Assembly (NCBI GenBank): GCA_963682025.1
Contig: OY821518.1
Coordinates: 306,379,429-306,443,428 of the forward strand
Origin: Cordilura impudica
Taxonomy: Eukaryota > Arthropoda > Insecta > Diptera > Scathophagidae
Direction: 5' to 3'
Length of the DNA stretch: 64,000 bases
Positions 1 to 13,432 of the stretch are shown one piece after another (the first letter of the stretch is position 1; each line of letters begins with the position of its first letter). The notes beneath the pieces were generated by a model, which saw only the letters and a list, made by a program, of their open reading frames with translations, made no database searches and was not told the origin of the DNA. The position numbers and the translations under genes are program-made.

Positions 1-103
1 TTGTTATCAGAACGTGTTCGAACCTACATATATACAAAGAGAAGAATGTGTGCATAAGTTAAATAGAGGAATAAAGAAGTATTACCCTTTAACATGATCT
101 TAC

Positions 104-2941
104 CTTGTTTATTCCCAGTTGTTGTATGACTGTGACACACTTCTCTGCCTCAAGTACAGCAGCATTTAGGCGATCTATTAGGAGAGATGAAGGAAATTTC
201 TTTATTTCGGCTTCTTTGCAAAGCTCTTGTAGCTCTTGTAATGTAACTGATGTTGGGGTGTTTGCATCAACGATGTCCCGACACCGCGATAACCACCTTT
301 CAAAACTTTGAGCTTTGGACTTAAGCTTTTGCAACATCAATGGCATTTCATCGAGTGTGTAACGGTAGAGGAGAGTGTGCTTTTCTGGTTGACACGTACA
401 CAACACTGTGTAATGACGTAAACAAACAATTGCTTTAGTGCATTCGCAAGAAACGGCCGAAAGGAAACACGTAGTATTGCACTCTTGACAATGGCGTTCA
501 TCATCTGGGACAAGTTCAAAAGCTTTGCGCTCGGCCCTTGTAACGCCCCATTCCAGCAATGATTTGCGTAATTTCTTTTCGGAGTCCACCATCTCAGCCA
601 TATCTATATAGCAGGCGGTAGCAATGCCGAACGTGAGCTTGGCTGGTTCCAGAGCCATCTTACAGACGAGCTCGTCATGAGAAAAGACACAAAATCGGCG
701 AAGCATTGAATAATGATTTATACATTCGCGTCCCATTTTCAGCCAATCGGCTGGCGCGAAATTAACTGCTTCAGCAAAATTATATCCTTGATTGAAACCA
801 GCATGATAGGCGCGAGGAAATGTTATGACAAACTCACCGGCATTCTGGTCGGTACGATACACAGGCACTCCATTGTTCATGAGTATGTTTGGATTCATTA
901 TAGTTACAAGTTGATGAAGCAAATCCGGCTGGGATGAAAATAGTTCTGGAGCTGCTTGCTTCATCGTTTCCTCGAACTGCTCAGCACAACTACCAGGTAC
1001 TCCGTACCAGGTTTTCGGTTCACCCCAGTGCAAATAGTTTATCGAGTAGCTCCAGTGATCCTCATTGTGCCAACAAAAAGCAGCAAAACACATACCCACA
1101 TACATCCAGGGAGCATTCATGCCACTTATGTCTGCATTTATGTGGCCCAGTATAGAGTCTTCGAGTAAAGGGAGATTGTTCAAATTCCAACTTGACTCGG
1201 CGTATTCCTGATCGCCTGGCAATAAGTAAAGTGAACTTTTAGTGGGAAACCCTGAACCGTGATCCATTGTGTGAAGGTCTGCGCCATATTCAACAGTAAC
1301 GTCTTCGTCAATAGACGAAACAATACGCCAAAACTCACGTTCGACCAAATCGTTCGGTACCAAATGCACTGGTTTGCGAAAATAATCCATTTTAAATTGA
1401 TCCGCCATTTGACCGAACTGTTGCAAGGTGTATTCACGTTCAGCTTGTTCGAATCCAAACGCTTCTGTTGGTTTGCTAACCTCTTCAACAACACATCGTG
1501 GGCAAAGCCATTCACCTGAAATTAAAGAAAAAATTTAACATAATTTTTATGAGAGTTAGAGCGTTCTGCAAAACATAAATGCAACAGGTTATTGATTCAG
1601 ACCTTTTGGTATACTGGAAAGAGGTGGTAACAAGCAGAAGGTGTGATATGAATCATCACAACCGTCACATAGCAGCATCGATTCTTCGACATCGCCACGA
1701 TTGCAAATATGACAAATGTACTTCATTAGGGGATCCACTGCAGCATTAGGATCGGGAGCTTTTTTGAGAGCCAAGCCCGAAATTCCATTACCAGCAATTG
1801 AACGAACTGATGCTGAAGCTGCAGATGCATTAAAACAACTCAGTAAATCTCTCTTGAAGTCTTCCTTAGTTTCTGTTTTGATGCCACCTCGATTTACGCC
1901 CAATCCACAACTTGCACTTGAATTTGCGAATCTTTTGGAACGACGAGCATTATTCTCATTTGGAGGAGCAATTTGTTGGCGTGTTGGTATCTCGTGGGCC
2001 TTGTAATCAGTGCCATCTTCTAGTTTTACTTCTGGGTTTGATGCTGATGCGGCCGATCCACCTTGTCCTAGAACTTTTCCGGAAGTATACACCTCAAACG
2101 GATGAAGTATACGCTCATAGTGGGCCTTCAAAGTGGCACCGACGCTCTTGCTCGACGGATAAGACATACGATTCGCTACTTTAGCCCATTTCCGTTCCTT
2201 AGTTGTTTGTTCCATACCACCTTCCTCTTGTACTATTCGGTGCAATGAATACAAGTCCAATGCCTTTCGCTCCACCATTGGGATTTTGAGCGATGATCCT
2301 TGTAGTTCCCAAAACTTCGCAATTTGATCGAGAAAATTTAATTTGACTCGAGTTTTGGCTTCCAATTCATTTAGACGCTGCACACGAGGTGTAAACTTTA
2401 ACTTGTCGACATCGACAGCAAACGGTGGCGACCAAGATTCTGGAGGTAAGATCTTCGCAATGCCGCACTTTTCGGCTATCGGCCGAATTTTACTGATGTA
2501 CGCCAATGGATTTTTGAACTCTTCGGGTGTAGGACGAAAAACTGGACATTCCAGTGGAGTATCGAAATTGAACTCTTCCGTTTTGTTCATGTTAAAACTG
2601 CTAGAGCTGTGAGGTTGCGAATGGATTTTTTCTTTTCGCACCGTGCCAGTTGGTTGAGGACAACTGTTATGATACTTTTTACTGGCACTTGGTTTTTCAT
2701 CATTTCCTGTAGTCGAACTTGCTGCATTGCAATATGAGTCACTTCTCTCTGTTAGTGGCCCACCATATTTCTTTTGAGCAGATTCACTGCCACTTACATT
2801 ACCACCTGTTGAAGTTCTTGTGCGTAGACGTCTGGCTGGTGTTGATGTACCATTGGCAGCAGTAGACATTGAAGAAGACGCGGCCGGGCTGCTTGTAGTG
2901 TTACTGCTACTGTCGGCAGTAGCTGATATCTTAGTTGACAT
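104..2941 (-). CDS. lid: Lysine-specific demethylase 5 (Kdm5, little imaginal discs), 5' part of the gene
   Basis: Two coding exons, 2941-1603 and 1515-104, are joined across an 87-bp GT-AG intron (1516-1602) that splits a Gly codon inside a PHD finger. The gene continues past the left edge after a GTAAG donor at 103. The start is the ATG at 2941 (MSTKIS...); the frame upstream has no ATG in this exon. In order the protein shows a low-complexity N-terminus, JmjN (about residues 130-171, [12 protein letters not shown]), ARID/BRIGHT (about 195-285), a first PHD finger (about 408-460, CHIC...CDGC), the JmjC catalytic domain with the Fe(II) triad H596, E598 and H684 (from CWHNEDHW and [10 protein letters not shown]), a C5HC2 zinc finger (about 790-840, HCQECNTTC) and the start of the PLU-1 region. 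All catalytic residues are intact. The family removes methyl groups from H3K4me2/3 in the nucleus, using 2-oxoglutarate and Fe(II). The C-terminal PHD fingers lie outside the window. Identity is secure from near-identity to insect Lid. Confidence 0.97.
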
Positions 2942-2995
2942 AATTTTATTCGAAAATAGTTTATAACATATATGCCGCACACAGCAGTCTGGAGT
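2942..2995 (-). other. lid: lid 5' UTR segment with 3' splice site
   Basis: Upstream of the lid ATG, the minus strand has a pyrimidine-rich run ending in CAG (ttttttctctccag), with the AG at 2996-2997. This looks like a strong splice acceptor, so this exon should begin at 2995 with about 54 bases of leader. It implies at least one non-coding first exon further right. The acceptor is visible; its use is inferred. Confidence 0.5.
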
Positions 2996-3136
2996 CTGGA
3001 GAGAAAAAATCCATTAGATTTTATTTGAAAACATCTTCGTTCGTTTCAATCACAACTTATGTTCGAAATTTCGAATGCAATATGGAACATATTCAATCAA
3101 AAAGTTTAGGGTTGAAAACTGCTTACAAACTTTTAT

Positions 3137-3160
3137 CACACACACACACACACACCCACA
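3137..3160. repeat. (CA)n microsatellite
   Basis: A short dinucleotide run, slightly interrupted at its right end. The rest of 3000-4590 is AT-rich and shows no gene or recognisable element. Confidence 0.8.
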
Positions 3161-4591
3161 GGCATATGCTAAAATCAAAGGAAAATACATATTTATGTAC
3201 TACTTTTGTATACCAACACATATTTATGTATGTACAACGCTTTTTTTTTGTGGTAACTTTATCATATAAGGGGGTGAAAGATATTCAAAATTGTGGTAAT
3301 TAAGATAGTTCTGACAACAACAAAACATTCTATGTTTAGGTCTGTAAAAAGGCGCTTCGATAGAATGCTGAAAACAATATTTTTATGCATAAATTAATAA
3401 ATATATATCACTCACTCCAATTGTAGAAATACTTTCTGCGGTGTAATGGATGGAAGAGCAGTAAGATTAGTAAGCTTTTAATTTAAATCAAAATTATACA
3501 TTGCAGGCATGTGCATGCAATTGAATTGCTCGGCATTACATACTTTGTATTGTTATTGGGTGCTTGATGATGATTTTGGGATTTAGTAACTAACTTGGGG
3601 TTTTTCTACAAAGTTCTTGCCGTTTCTTGGGCGAAAAAAGTTCTGTACTTGGGAAACTTTACAGAGTGCTTTTATTTTATAGGAGGTATCACACCTACTG
3701 GTAATTTTTCACCCATTTGTAGTAAGAGTATTCAAATTAATGAGTTATGGGGCAACTACACAAACTAATAACATATATTTTGTAAATATCTTAAGACTCG
3801 AGCACTATCTACTGAGTCCAAAAAATATATACTTACCGGAGCACCAAACGAACATATGCTGTGAAAATGGCCTAGTTATGTCCAGTGGTTAAGACATTTT
3901 CATATTTTACTAGTAATAATATAATATCGGGGGAGCCAATTATACTATATTACATTAGTATATTATATTCTATATACTATATTAGTATAGATAAATATCT
4001 AATATCATCGGCCGGGCTGGCTTAATATAACGGAACGGAATTTAATAAATATATATAAATTTAAGTTACCTAAATTGAACACTTTTTAAATTAGCATCGT
4101 CGCGTCTTCCACATAAACTTAGCGTTAAAATTTGCGAAACATCTTGGACACACAATGACAATCAATTATAACATCATAACAATGGAATCAAAAACAGCAT
4201 AAATTATTAAATAATTTAAAAATTAATCACTACCATGAAAATTTAAGAAGAACTTTTAAAAAAACCTAAATTTTACAAGAGGACAATACTATTTTCTGAA
4301 TATGACGGATGAAAGCTATATAAGGTGGATCTTCAAAGCATGCGTGAGTAGATAAAATTTAATTCTATACGATTTTCAAATACAAACAGTTAAGAACGTT
4401 CGTTGTGCAATACAAGAGAAATCGAAACAACTCAACACTTTATATGTAGAAGTCCCCTTTTAAATTGCTTCAGGCTGCAACAATTTGTTTCTATAACAAT
4501 ATCAGAGAACTCTTAGATGGAGAGCTGTGTAATTGGGTTAAATACATTATCAATGCTTTACGATATCGACATTTTTTAATAAATGAATATA

Positions 4592-5210
4592 GGGTCATTC
4601 CATGTGAAATCACCCAGGTCATGTGACCTACTATTTTAGATTTACACGGAACTTTGTACATTTGCTTATACTTATGCCGTAAAATGACCTGTGAAGTTTT
4701 ATTGTTCTAGGATGTAAACTTTTTTTTAATAGAATTTTCAAAAAATATGAATATTGCGCTATTTTGGTTCCGCGGAATCGCTTGTGGCAATTGAGTAATA
4801 TTTACAAAAACTTTAACATTTCAGATATTAATAAATATGTTGGTCAGGAAGTTCTGTCATTCTGGAATGACATTGTGGTTTCTGAAACTAAAACAAGGGT
4901 TCACCGAAACGATTGCAACTTTTTTCTCCAAATAGTTGGAAAGCTGTAAAAGCATTAGATTATGAGCTTTTTGTTAATAAAAAAAACACCAATTGGCTTT
5001 ATTTTTAGTGTAAAATTTGGTGCAAATTGCTCAAACGGTTTTATTTTTGCATTTCAGCGTGGGTTAAAATTTCATAACAATCAGTTCAGTACATTTTTTT
5101 TTTTGTAGTTAACAATAATGATAATGTAGTTAACAATAATGTGATAACTTTCATACAAATCATAGATGATGGGTGACATTTCATTAAAATATTGGGTGAT
5201 TTATAATAAT
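4592..5210. mobile_element. Possible MITE with ATCACCCA-type inverted ends
   Basis: The left end begins GGGTCATTCCATGTGAAAT followed by CACCCAGG. Near the right end the inverse of AAATCACCCA is found (about 5200-5210). GGGTCATTCCATG-type ends occur in several arthropod repeats. The match between the two ends is short, no target duplication is evident, and no coding sequence is inside. A 19-bp unit (gtagttaacaataatg...) is tandemly repeated near 5105-5142. Confidence 0.3.
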
Positions 5211-5224
5211 TAAATCTATTTACA

Positions 5225-5843
5225 TATATATAAAAGAAAGTCGTGTTAGTTACACTATTTATAACTCAAGAACGGTTCAATCGATTTGGCTGAAAATTGT
5301 TAAAGATGTAGCTTAGTGCCAGGAGACGGACATAGGATACTTTTTATCCCGTTTGGCCGTGTGACGTGACATAAAACGTCTTTAGTTTATGTGGCAACAA
5401 TGTTTATATTTACTTTTTAAGAGTTTCCTTTTAAAATTAAGAAGTGGTGTTGGAAATAAGCGAATTTAATGTCTGAAATAGTGAACGTGTAAAAATTAAT
5501 AATTATAAGTAATTTCACTAATAAAACACAAGGCCAATCCTTAAAAGTTTGTGGTTTAAATCTAGAATATACATGTTTTTCCCATGGTCAATTATATGTA
5601 TATGTCATGTTCACGGGTCGGAGGACCATCTGCGTTTTTTGTTCTTGAGCCTGATAATACAACAAAAAATGTCGTGAATCATAAGGTACTTAACATATGC
5701 ACCAAAATACATGAACAATAAAAAATCATTAAAATACTTAATTTTTTTATTTGTATTTCCTAATAAAAAATTGAACTTAATAAAATCCAAAATCTGCTTA
5801 TTTATTGCCTCTAAGGCGGAACAGAGTTTGCCGGGTCAGCTAG
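5225..5843 (+). mobile_element. Helentron/Helitron-like non-autonomous element
   Basis: It starts in tatatataaaagaaagtcg and continues with a segment typical of these elements (aactcaagaacggttcaat). It ends with a short hairpin region, gcggAACagaGTTtgc, followed by CGGGTCAGCTAG. The GCCGGGTCAGCTAG terminus is a very widespread 3' end of insect Helitron/Helentron elements, and CTAG fits the CTRR rule. No Rep/helicase coding is present, so it is non-autonomous. The exact 5' boundary is uncertain by about 10 bp. From 5844 to 7142 only AT-rich sequence with no gene is seen. Confidence 0.6.
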
Positions 5844-7142
5844 ATATAGAGTATATAAAATAAACATTTTTAAACATTGTATATATAATTTTTCTCATTA
5901 AATCCGGTTTTTCCGGTAACGACAAAGTCAAAGCCGTATGTAATATACTTTGAATTATGTAATTTTTTGTATTATATCTTTGTAATGAATTTTTGAAATT
6001 AAAGAATTACTACTGCTACTACTAAATGTATATAAATAAACATTTGCCGCCAATATACATATGTACATATAATTAAAAAAATTTGAGGAATTATATTTTA
6101 GCCACTACAGTAGTCTTATCTGATGAATAGGACCTTTTAAAAATATACAATTTATTCAATGACCAAGAGAGTAATATCAATATTTATCAATGCGCAACTG
6201 CAGGAATGTTGGACATGGCAAAACAGAGAGTTGCAATATGTTGGCGGCACAATATGAACAATGTGCATTAAAGCTTAATACAATATGTACTCATTTATGT
6301 ATTAACAGTAACATGCAAATAAAATAAATTACAACTCAAATACATTGAATAGATAGATGAGTTCAACTTTATTTTGTGGGTAAAACTTAATGTTACACCA
6401 TTAAATTATGTTTTATAACTTATGTATAAATAAATGTACTTCAGAAATTCTTTTCACACTGAAATTTTGCTTTTGAGTTCTAGTATTCAATAATGCGTTA
6501 TAATACTTTTGCAATCATGTATACTTTTCGGTTGAGTGAAAACATATTTTCATTATTATATTGTATCAATACTAATAACATCTATTTCGAGCTTGGAATT
6601 GTGTGTGATGTGTGAACTTCTTAAATTCATATAATTTAAGCCTAACAAGAACTGTATGATCGATCTATATCTAAAGTACTGAATTGTGAAAATCGAATAA
6701 AAGTTTCATGTTGAAAAAACTTTTACATTATTCTTTACTATCACATATTGATATATCATTGCAATAAAGATATACACAATTTATTTTATTATATATTAGA
6801 ATATCATACTCGGTGGAAAATTAGAAAAAAATCTTTATGAACGATAAACAGTAGACTTACTTGTGGTCCACAACTTTACAAAATAAAAACTAAATATAAT
6901 AACTTATAAGAAAGTTATGAAAAATTTATTTTTGAGGCATGCGAATGAATAAATATTAAATCTCTTTATAAAATTATTTGAATGAATGTTTAGTGACAAA
7001 GCAAAATAAACTTGTGCGAAGTACCTCTATAATTGTGTGGGACCATTTACAAAAAATTCATTATCCGAAATAACTTACATATTAAATAGAATCTTGGTTA
7101 AAATATTATCAACTAAAAACAAACATGAAAGTTATTGGAGGC

Positions 7143-7488
7143 CTTTACCGACGATACAATACCCTATGCAAAAAAAAAAAAATGGTATTAGGTCCAACAG
7201 TATTGGGTAAAATTTAAGATTTGTAAGGGTATGAGTTAACCAAATTTGATCATATGTGCAATGAATGGATCTTACAACAAGTTAGATCGATTGTAAATGG
7301 GACGTTTTTATGGGGGCTAGGTCTGGACATGCGTACTAGGTTACATGGACACATAGACATCGTTAAATCTATTCAGAAAGTTATTCTGTGTCGATCGATA
7401 TAACAAATGGTGGGTCTAGACCAATTATTTTTACTGGTTACTAATATCAGCACAAACTTATACACTTGCCACATAGTTGTATAACGAA
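7143..7488 (+). mobile_element. mini-me-like interspersed repeat
   Basis: It contains the phrases typical of a family common across brachyceran flies: 'atgggggctaggtctggacatg', a stretch reading cat-cgttaaatctattcagaaag, 'tgtcgatcgatata', 'gtgggtctagacc', and a tail near 'gccacatagttgta'. Related pieces occur in this window at 10840-10872, 14238-14302, 26388-26425, 56232-56868, 59105-59212 and 59885-60002. The family is named from resemblance to dipteran mini-me repeats, without a database check. Confidence 0.4.
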
Positions 7489-10410
7489 ATTAAATTAAAA
7501 TATGGAAGTTACACATATATTCTTAGTTAGTTTTTTTTTCCAAATACCTTTTTCTTATCGTAAAACAATTTTTTTTTTTTTTTTATTGCTTAACACCTTC
7601 CAGGTTGTAAAAAAATACAGAATCTGACAAAGAATAATATCGATTACTTTGAGGGTAAGCTCATCAAATAATTTCTGTTATAGTTGTAAGCAACCAAGCA
7701 AACAACCCCCACAGAGTTTAGCGAAAATCGCTCATAGAGAAAATTTATTGCTATAAAAAAAAACCTTTGACTCCAGCAATCATCCTAAAAGGGATCTCAA
7801 ACGAAAACATGAAAGGTATAATTATTGTAAATTGGAGTTATCAGTCGGGTATTTGTATCAAGTATCATTTGGAAGACAGTGAAACAAACAGGCATAAAAC
7901 ATTTTGACAAAATACACAAAACAATAAACGATTAAAAAGTACACAACCACTTACACACTGTTCGTTACACGCACACACATGTAGGCCTACCAACAAACTC
8001 TACTAAAGTCAATACACGCACGACATTGTTGTCGCCATAGTATTGGTAGTAGTGGTGCACACATTCAATTCAATTCAATCACCATCATAATATACCTCCT
8101 CTTTCAATATATGAACATATATACATATATATAAATATGCTCGAGTGTATGGATAAATGTATGTCGTACGTATGTATGCATGTTTTCTCTATTTAACCAA
8201 ATTTCATCGCTGTAACTTGGTTCCTAAACTTTAATTAAATACACAAGTTATGTACATTGGAAAATTTAATAAAGTTTACTTACAATTATTTTGTCGATGT
8301 AATTTTTTTTTTTTGGAAATCCTATCCGCAAAAGAAAAATCAGGTTTTCAATGAAACAAAAAAAAAAATCACTAAAATGTATATTGTTCTTATTTTTTGC
8401 TTTTGTTCATTCACTAGAGCTTATTAGTACAGTATTATGTTTTGCATAAGATATTTGGACAAGAGCTATCTTCATAAATGTGAACATAGGAAAATAAAAC
8501 TCAAACGTGGATATATTACTTCACTCGTATAACCGACAGACCGAACCGTTCACTTTACAAAATTATTTCAATACAAAACTTGTGTTGGTTCAAAGAAATA
8601 TTTTCCTTTTCGTTTTAAAATTTTCCTCGACTTGAATGGGGATTCAATTATTAATAAAGAATCAAGTTTTGTTTTCATTTCACAATACTATATGTATAAA
8701 TTTTCACTTTTTTTCTCTGTCATCAACGGCTGTGGAATCGGTTTTACGCATTTCGCAGAGCTGCTAAGCTTTGCCTTCGAAAAACTCGACCTCGTACAAA
8801 AATCTCCAATTATTATGCATTTTTTACAGGCACGTAGGGTTAAATCGTATTTTTTTCACTAAGTTGTCTGAATTTAGAGTGTTCTCTGGTTCTTAAAAAA
8901 ATCTGTAAAACTAACCAGACGGCGTTGAGAAAATTTATTTCTGCTGCTTTACTTGCAATTTGACGTCGTCATTAAAAATTCACATTTTTTATTGCATTCG
9001 TACATTTACTGTTGCCGAATTTTTCAAGTTTCAAAATTAATTAATTGTTTTTCTTTTTAAAACTTTTCAACTGCCTTTCTTTTTTGGTTATATTATTTTC
9101 CAGAAGGAATATTAACTTTTGTGCAAAGATTTTTTATTTCACACGACGACATATGTACTTGCTTCCACTAGTGTCGTAAAAGTAACGACTAACAAGAGTA
9201 GTGATTATTTGCAATACGGTTACTAATTGTAATAGCTAAACTTGTTACCACTTTCTGCATATTCAGATAAATTAGGCATCACTCTTTAGCAGCTGTGAAA
9301 ATATATATAAAAATCAAAACGAAAACAATAATAAATGTGTGTACATCAATTTAAGAATAAGAGGTTTTCGAAATATCCAACAATACAAAATATTGTTTTT
9401 CGTTTATTTACAGCTGTTGCAACAAATATGTAATTTATTTTAATGACACTCCAAATACCAATAATGTACTTATAAAAATGATATCAACAGTGAAATCGGC
9501 TATTATAAGTAATGCCAAGTTTTACATTGGAAATGAGTGCCATTTTCTGTTAGAAAGCACAAGTATCATTTAAAAGTTTTGTTGCAAATGAAAAAGTTAA
9601 TGATTGTTTGTTTAAAATTAAATGTTTGCTAAGTGTATTGTGTTTTATTTAAAATTAAAAATTCCTTTTTAGCTTGTGAAACATAAATATTTAGTATAAT
9701 ATGTGATTAACATGTGATAATAATGGAAAAAAGCGAGAGAAAAAAATTACGTACATACACTGACGCCATTCGAACTGGCAAAGAAGCTTCGGCTGATATT
9801 GAAAATATTATTTGTTTAATATCTCAATAGTGTATATTAAATTACTTAACATCCGTGTACTTCGATTTCGTGTACAATACGAATGTTATGCTCAACAGGT
9901 TTAAACAATTAATGTTAATGTTTGAACATTTCGGTTGCATACTTCAGGATATCCACCTGCAGACCAGATTTAAGTAAAACTCCAGTATAATTGGTAAGTG
10001 ATTACAATTTTCTATGTAATCGATATTCATTTTAACACTATAATAATATTGAAATACATATAATATGAAATATACAATGTAACAAACCGAAAGAAGTGCT
10101 TCAACAACTGAGACGCCATTATAGTGTGTTGATATTGATCAATATTGGCTTCCGAAATTAATATTCCGATATGCATTACACAAAATTTCGGCAATCCTAC
10201 ACAAAAGATACAATAATATAATAATTCTTCATAATGGCCTATTCGGCATAGTGATATTTGTGATATTTGCAAAAATATTAAACTACTGGAAATACCACCC
10301 TCCGCCGAAAATTGTATTACTGGTAAATGAACTTGTAATTCAACATTTAACTAACTGCGCCACACGTATAATTGGAACATATTAAAATTAAACAGAAGTA
10401 GAACAATATT
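7489..10410. other. Spacer upstream of lid; possible non-coding first exon near 8.28-8.9 kb
   Basis: No coding gene is visible. Around 8280-8900 the base composition is less AT-biased, and on the minus strand a consensus donor (gtaagt, at 8276-8283) follows a plausible leader. This could be the untranslated first exon and promoter of lid, whose second exon has an acceptor at 2995. There is nothing else to support this. The remainder is AT-rich with small tracts of poly(T) and imperfect simple repeats. Confidence 0.25.
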
Positions 10411-10414
10411 TTTT

Positions 10415-11905
10415 TTTTCATTTATATACCTATTCTTCCTTTATTTACATATATTAACAAATTTGATATTCACATATGAGATCTTATCTTTACATATAGA
10501 TATTGCAATAAATAATTCATAGGATCTAGATATTAAATAGTTTTTATTTCATTTTTTTAATTATTTTTAAAGGAAAATGGGAGGAGAAAAACGTTTATAT
10601 GATTTAATAGACTCAAATACTATCTGAAAAAAAATATTTATGTGCTTATAGGAGGTTTATTAGAAATAATAGACCTCTATAAGCATATACATAATTTTCA
10701 ATTTGGTGATTTATTTTTATTTTACTTTTACCTTATTTCTCTACATTCTCTTATCAGTGGTTAAGGGGAATTTTCAATTTTGGCAAAGTAACAAATTTAT
10801 ACAAATTTTCATCAAAATATATTCAGTTTGCTACCCTACCCACATAGTGGTATAGGGTATAATTAGATGAGTTCCATTATCCATGTCTCGAGAAGGACAA
10901 AATCAATAACCATGCCGCATATAGCGTTTCACAGCCTACAAAAGAATTGTTCTCGAAACAGAATTTAATTTCTTCAGAAGGCTCAAAAAGATGGAAATAA
11001 TCACAAAGATGGAAATCAATTGATTTATATTTAAAATATGACAATTGATCTGTAGTGCACAAAGAAATCCAATTTTTATCCCTCTTTTTTATTTCTAAAC
11101 ATATGAAAATTTAATTTATACGACTATAGCAATTATCTGAAACAGATTCTGAAAATGTTGATAAGAACACATGTCTCGCAGTATTTCTCCCAAATATTTG
11201 TGCAAATTTCTCAAATAGTTTGTGACTTAATTTTTCGAAATCACGGAAAAGGTGCGAAGAAATTTAAAATGTTTTCATATATATATTTTAAACTAGGATG
11301 CATTAATCGATTTGAATGCTTCATTAATTAACCACTTTTAGTAATAACTTTGTCGACATGTTGAATTTATCAGTTACGTCTTTTCTAAATAAAAACAGTT
11401 GTATGAAATAATGTTCAAATATAAGGAAATTGATTAATTTTTGCTCAGTCGCCAAAAATGTTTTTTCTATTTAATTCGAATGTAAAGTTATGTAACTCTA
11501 GCTATTATTAAAGTGTTATTTCTCTTTTATATATCTAATTGATTCTTATTTGATTTCATTTTAAATATTTTTTGAAAAATTTTATTTTATTTTACTTTTA
11601 AGCTCAGGGAATAACGGTTTGTCTAGATGTTTGTAACTACCAAACTGTATAAATTCGTTATGAAATCGATAATTTTTGTCATAACCTGTTGTTTCTTCAT
11701 GAAGAAGATTTGTAGGATTCCCACAGATCTTTTTATTTATCATTTTAAGACACTTGTTTTGTATAATTTGTAAGCGTTTTAGGTGGCAGTTGGCAGCGTC
11801 ACTCCAAATAGGACACTCGTATGCTAATATTGGCCTTGTAACACTTGTGAAGAGTAGATTTTTGTTTTTGGGGTTTTGAAATGACCTTCTATGTAGTAGT
11901 GGCTA
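10415..11905 (-). mobile_element. Jockey-type non-LTR retrotransposon, 3' fragment (copy C)
   Basis: Two blocks match the 3' parts of copies A (17.0 kb) and B (44.2 kb). 10415-10800 is the 3' untranslated region. 11590-11905 encodes, in reverse, the C-terminal end of the ORF2 protein (the region reading RPILTYACPVWSDAA in copy A). Between the blocks lies about 800 bp of unrelated sequence, including a mini-me-like end at 10840-10872. A Helitron is inserted at 11906, cutting the copy short. No open frame survives. Confidence 0.65.
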
Positions 11906-12262
11906 TCTTATATATTAAAAGAATTTATGAATAAACTTTGCATTCAAGATTTTTTTCAATATTTTTCTTCTCTCAAACCTCTATAACTAGAGTTCTAATT
12001 AACGTAGGCTGTTGACATAGGTCTAAGAACACTCAGTGGATCAAGCTCCTTCTTTTGAGCTATTAACTGCTTAAATTCGTTGGGTTTGAGGAAAGTTATG
12101 CGTGGAGAATCAACTTTACTTTTACTGTACGTTAACTTATCTTGGCATACATATTTTGGCATTACTGTACGTTAACTTCTCTTGGCAAATTTTGGTATTA
12201 TATTATAAAAATGAATATAATATAATATAATATAATGCTGCGGAGCAGCAGGGGTCCTCTAG
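11906..12262 (+). mobile_element. Non-autonomous Helitron, family 1, copy 1
   Basis: It begins TCTTATATATTAAAAG directly after an A, and ends with a hairpin (GCTGC-gga-GCAGC) followed 10 bases later by CTAG and then a T. TC...CTRR, a subterminal hairpin and insertion between A and T are the Helitron hallmarks. It interrupts a retrotransposon fragment after 'gtagtggcta'. Inside are two copies of a unit containing ttactgtacgttaactt. On the minus strand is a protein-like segment ending LSVLRPMSTAYVN-stop. A second copy lies at 13433-13890. Confidence 0.65.
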
Positions 12263-12341
12263 TACCATTTAAAAGTATTTAAATACTACTAATAATAATA
12301 AATTATTCCAAAACCATAGTGCATGCAGCTTATGCTGCAAC

Positions 12342-12432
12342 AGAGCTTATCCCGTGGTTCGTACCAGGGATGAGTAATCTCTAGCATATGCGGACCTATG
12401 CAGGGATGGATTTATTTCTAATAATACTAATA
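12342..12432 (+). repeat. Short interspersed repeat shared with 18245-18310
   Basis: The block running from agagcttatcccgtggttcg to gcagggatggatttatttct recurs at 18245-18310, where it interrupts retrotransposon copy A. The copy here carries about 20 extra internal bases. It is followed by (taa)n-type sequence at both sites. A tail of simple repeats could suggest retroposition, but there is no clear tRNA promoter and its class is unknown. Confidence 0.4.
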
Positions 12433-12453
12433 ATAATTAATTCCATATGTATA

Positions 12454-13250
12454 CAGTGAGTGACAATACAATGGAAACTTTTAACAAATTATATTTTTGA
12501 CTTCTTTAACGGCCAATACCAAAAAGTGTGATCATAAAATTAAAAACTCTTATTAATTTAAAAATTTGTTTGTTTTATTTATTTAAAAAATAAAAAATAT
12601 TAACATAAAATAGCTTAACTTCAGAAAGTAATAACAAAACCTAAAAGTATTTTTCGATCTACAATTTCCCATAGATTTTCTATGGGATTCAGATCTGGTT
12701 ATTGACCTGGCCATTCCAAATACTAACTACATTAGATTGCAGCCATTCGGTTACAACTTTGGAGGTGTGGTTTGGGTCGTTGTCATGTTGGAACTTTCAG
12801 ACCAGAGGCATATTTTCCTCCGCGCATGGATACATTGCGTCATTTAGAATTTCCCTGTATCCAATTTCAGTTAGAGTATCTTTTACTACATTAATTAGAC
12901 CAATTCATTAGCCCGAAAGCAATCCCATACCATACTAATCCAAATCCGTCTTGATTACTCCATGTGTTCTTTAGCAAAATTTATGCGAGCCATACGATTT
13001 TTCTCTGATATGGTTTCTTCACAGGACGATACCAACCAAGATCAGCTCAATTGTTAATGACGTCTTTAGGTAATATTTTATCAATATTTCTTGATAATTT
13101 TTGATATTAGTCTTGCCATTATTTTATAATAAATAATTTGAAGACTACAACTTTGAAAAATGCAATTGCATTTAAACAACAGTTCAAAAAAAAAAAAAAA
13201 AAAAACAAAAAACGTCAGAAACTATAAATATTGAAATAAAGGTTAAGAAA
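12454..13250 (-). mobile_element. Tc1-like transposon relic, internally deleted
   Basis: After a TA dinucleotide, the terminal repeat CAGTGAGTGACAATACAATG matches the ends of the fuller copy at 47413-48812. Read in reverse, the region gives transposase pieces: near 12660-12800 the block before the last catalytic acid (HDNDPNHTSK, with degraded PIENLW below it), near 13020 the block matching 48090, and near 13110 the start region. Large parts are missing and the far terminal repeat is not recognisable. Clearly dead. Confidence 0.65.
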
Positions 13251-13432
13251 TTTATAAAAATTTTCTTTCGTGTCATCTTCAATACGCATACTTTCAATTA
13301 TTGGCCGACCAAATATTTATTACGATGACGAGAAGTTATGACGGCAAACGAAAAGTGCAATAGATTAATTAATTCGAGAACAAACGTCGTTGGCTAAAAA
13401 AATTTGTTTTCGAAAGTGTGGCTACATACATA

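Noticed and set aside
2942..2980. Longer lid N-terminus starting upstream of the ATG at 2941
   Set aside because: The upstream frame would start at GTG, which is not a normal eukaryotic start. The ATG at 2941 fits the Lid N-terminus.
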